Shown here one piece after another: positions 63,598 to 64,000 of a DNA stretch of 64,000 nt (position 1 is the stretch's first letter; every line of letters begins with the position of its first letter). This DNA is from Paraburkholderia lacunae. GTDB taxonomy: Bacteria; Pseudomonadota; Gammaproteobacteria; Burkholderiales; Burkholderiaceae. The notes beneath the pieces were generated by a model that made no database searches, was not told the origin of the DNA, and saw only the letters and a program-made list of their open reading frames with translations. The stretch lies in contig NZ_QHKS01000003.1 of assembly GCF_003353175.1 (NCBI RefSeq), positions 1 to 64,000 of the forward strand, in the 5' to 3' direction. Both the position numbers and the translations under genes were made by a program.

Positions 63598-64000
63598 GCG
63601 CTTTTTCTCCATTCAGTTAGCCCCATTAGTTCCAGCGTGCTGGCGCCTTGCGTGAGTTGTTGCATCATCGTCGCTTCCTTGGCCGCGCGCGCCTCGCCGG
63701 CAGTGATCGTGCGCTCGGCCTGCCCCGCCGGGATGATGATGACGCCGTCGTCATCGGCCACGACCAGGTCGCCCTGGGCGACCGGCACGCCGGTGAACGT
63801 CGTGGGCTGGCCGACCGAAGGTGCGCTGGCCTTCACGGTGCCGCGCACCGAGATGCCGCGGGCGAACACGGGGAAACGGCGCGCCGTTATCGCCGCGACG
63901 TCTCGCACGCCGCCATCGATGATCAATCCAACCACACCCGCGGCTTCCGCTGCGACGGTGAGCACTTCACCCCAGTAGCCGGCCACGAAATTTCCGGTGC
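63594..64000 (-). CDS. RraA-family protein (HMG/CHA aldolase-like), partial
   Basis: The C-terminal part of an RraA-like protein; the N-terminus lies beyond the window. The visible part begins TGNFVAGYWGEVLTVAAEAA, followed by VGLIIDGGVRDVAAI, which holds the substrate-binding Arg and metal-binding Asp (GVRD) of 4-hydroxy-4-methyl-2-oxoglutarate aldolases, and FPVFARGISVRGTVK. Several family members are aldolases in aromatic degradation, others inhibit RNase E. Linkage with an aminotransferase and a hydrolase favours a metabolic role. Confidence 0.85.
   Translation of the reverse strand, partial: TGNFVAGYWGEVLTVAAEAAGVVGLIIDGGVRDVAAITARRFPVFARGISVRGTVKASAPSVGQPTTFTGVPVAQGDLVVADDDGVIIIPAGQAERTITAGEARAAKEATMMQQLTQGASTLELMGLTEWRKSA

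Overview
The window is high-GC chromosomal DNA of a Burkholderiales bacterium, most likely Paraburkholderia or a close Burkholderia relative. This rests on the sucA-odhB-lpdA-zapE order, a complete Tad pilus locus with DUF3613- and DUF2968-type neighbours, an Hfq with a long tail, a FadE/FabG4/MaoC fatty-acid operon, and codon use dominated by G/C in third positions. No tRNA, rRNA, CRISPR array or intact insertion sequence was seen. All identifications were made by reading motifs, without database searches.

Layout. 1-1300: a truncated RND-type outer-membrane efflux gene and its MarR regulator, on the minus strand. 1574-10806: typA, then the 2-oxoglutarate dehydrogenase operon (sucA, odhB, lpdA) with strong hairpins between its genes, and the zapE ATPase. 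10969-12058: a short protein made only of a transposase DNA-binding domain, and a DUF2147 exported protein. 12286-17289 (minus): a TpsB-type outer-membrane transporter with two large paralogous low-complexity lipoproteins; this is the best candidate for an undescribed system. 17950-31948: a complete Tad/Flp pilus locus (flp, tadV, tadE, cpaB, cpaC, cpaE, cpaF, tadB, tadC, tadD, DUF3613, tadG), followed by a bacterial enhancer-binding regulator and a DUF2968 protein.

32035-38125: small conserved proteins, an Hfq paralogue with a long basic/Gly-rich tail, a lipoprotein/ECF sigma/anti-sigma unit, a His-rich lipoprotein, and a 4-cresol-dehydrogenase-like flavoprotein. 38122-48771 (minus): a fatty-acid degradation cluster (TetR regulator, fadE, FabG4-type reductase, MaoC hydratase, thiolase, fadD, DUF1571 protein). 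49119-50339 (minus): an MFS carboxylate-type transporter. 51570-57564: a SUF iron-sulfur operon of the Gram-positive type (sufB, sufC, sufD, sufS, sufU, sufT, Rieske ferredoxin), then a zinc alcohol dehydrogenase. 58698-64000 (minus): an orphan C-terminal fragment of the type VI secretion protein TssF, an ArsR/AHSA1/GyrI-like operon, and an operon of an alpha/beta hydrolase, an aminotransferase and an RraA-family protein that runs off the window.

How the parts may work together. The pilus locus carries its own sigma-54-type activator. A sigma-54-like promoter lies in front of the divergent lipoprotein/TpsB cluster, so pilus and surface lipoproteins could be co-regulated; this is inference. 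The fatty-acid cluster holds ligase, dehydrogenase, hydratase, 3-hydroxyacyl reductase/dehydrogenase and thiolase activities next to a TetR regulator, so it could run a full acyl-CoA cycle by itself.
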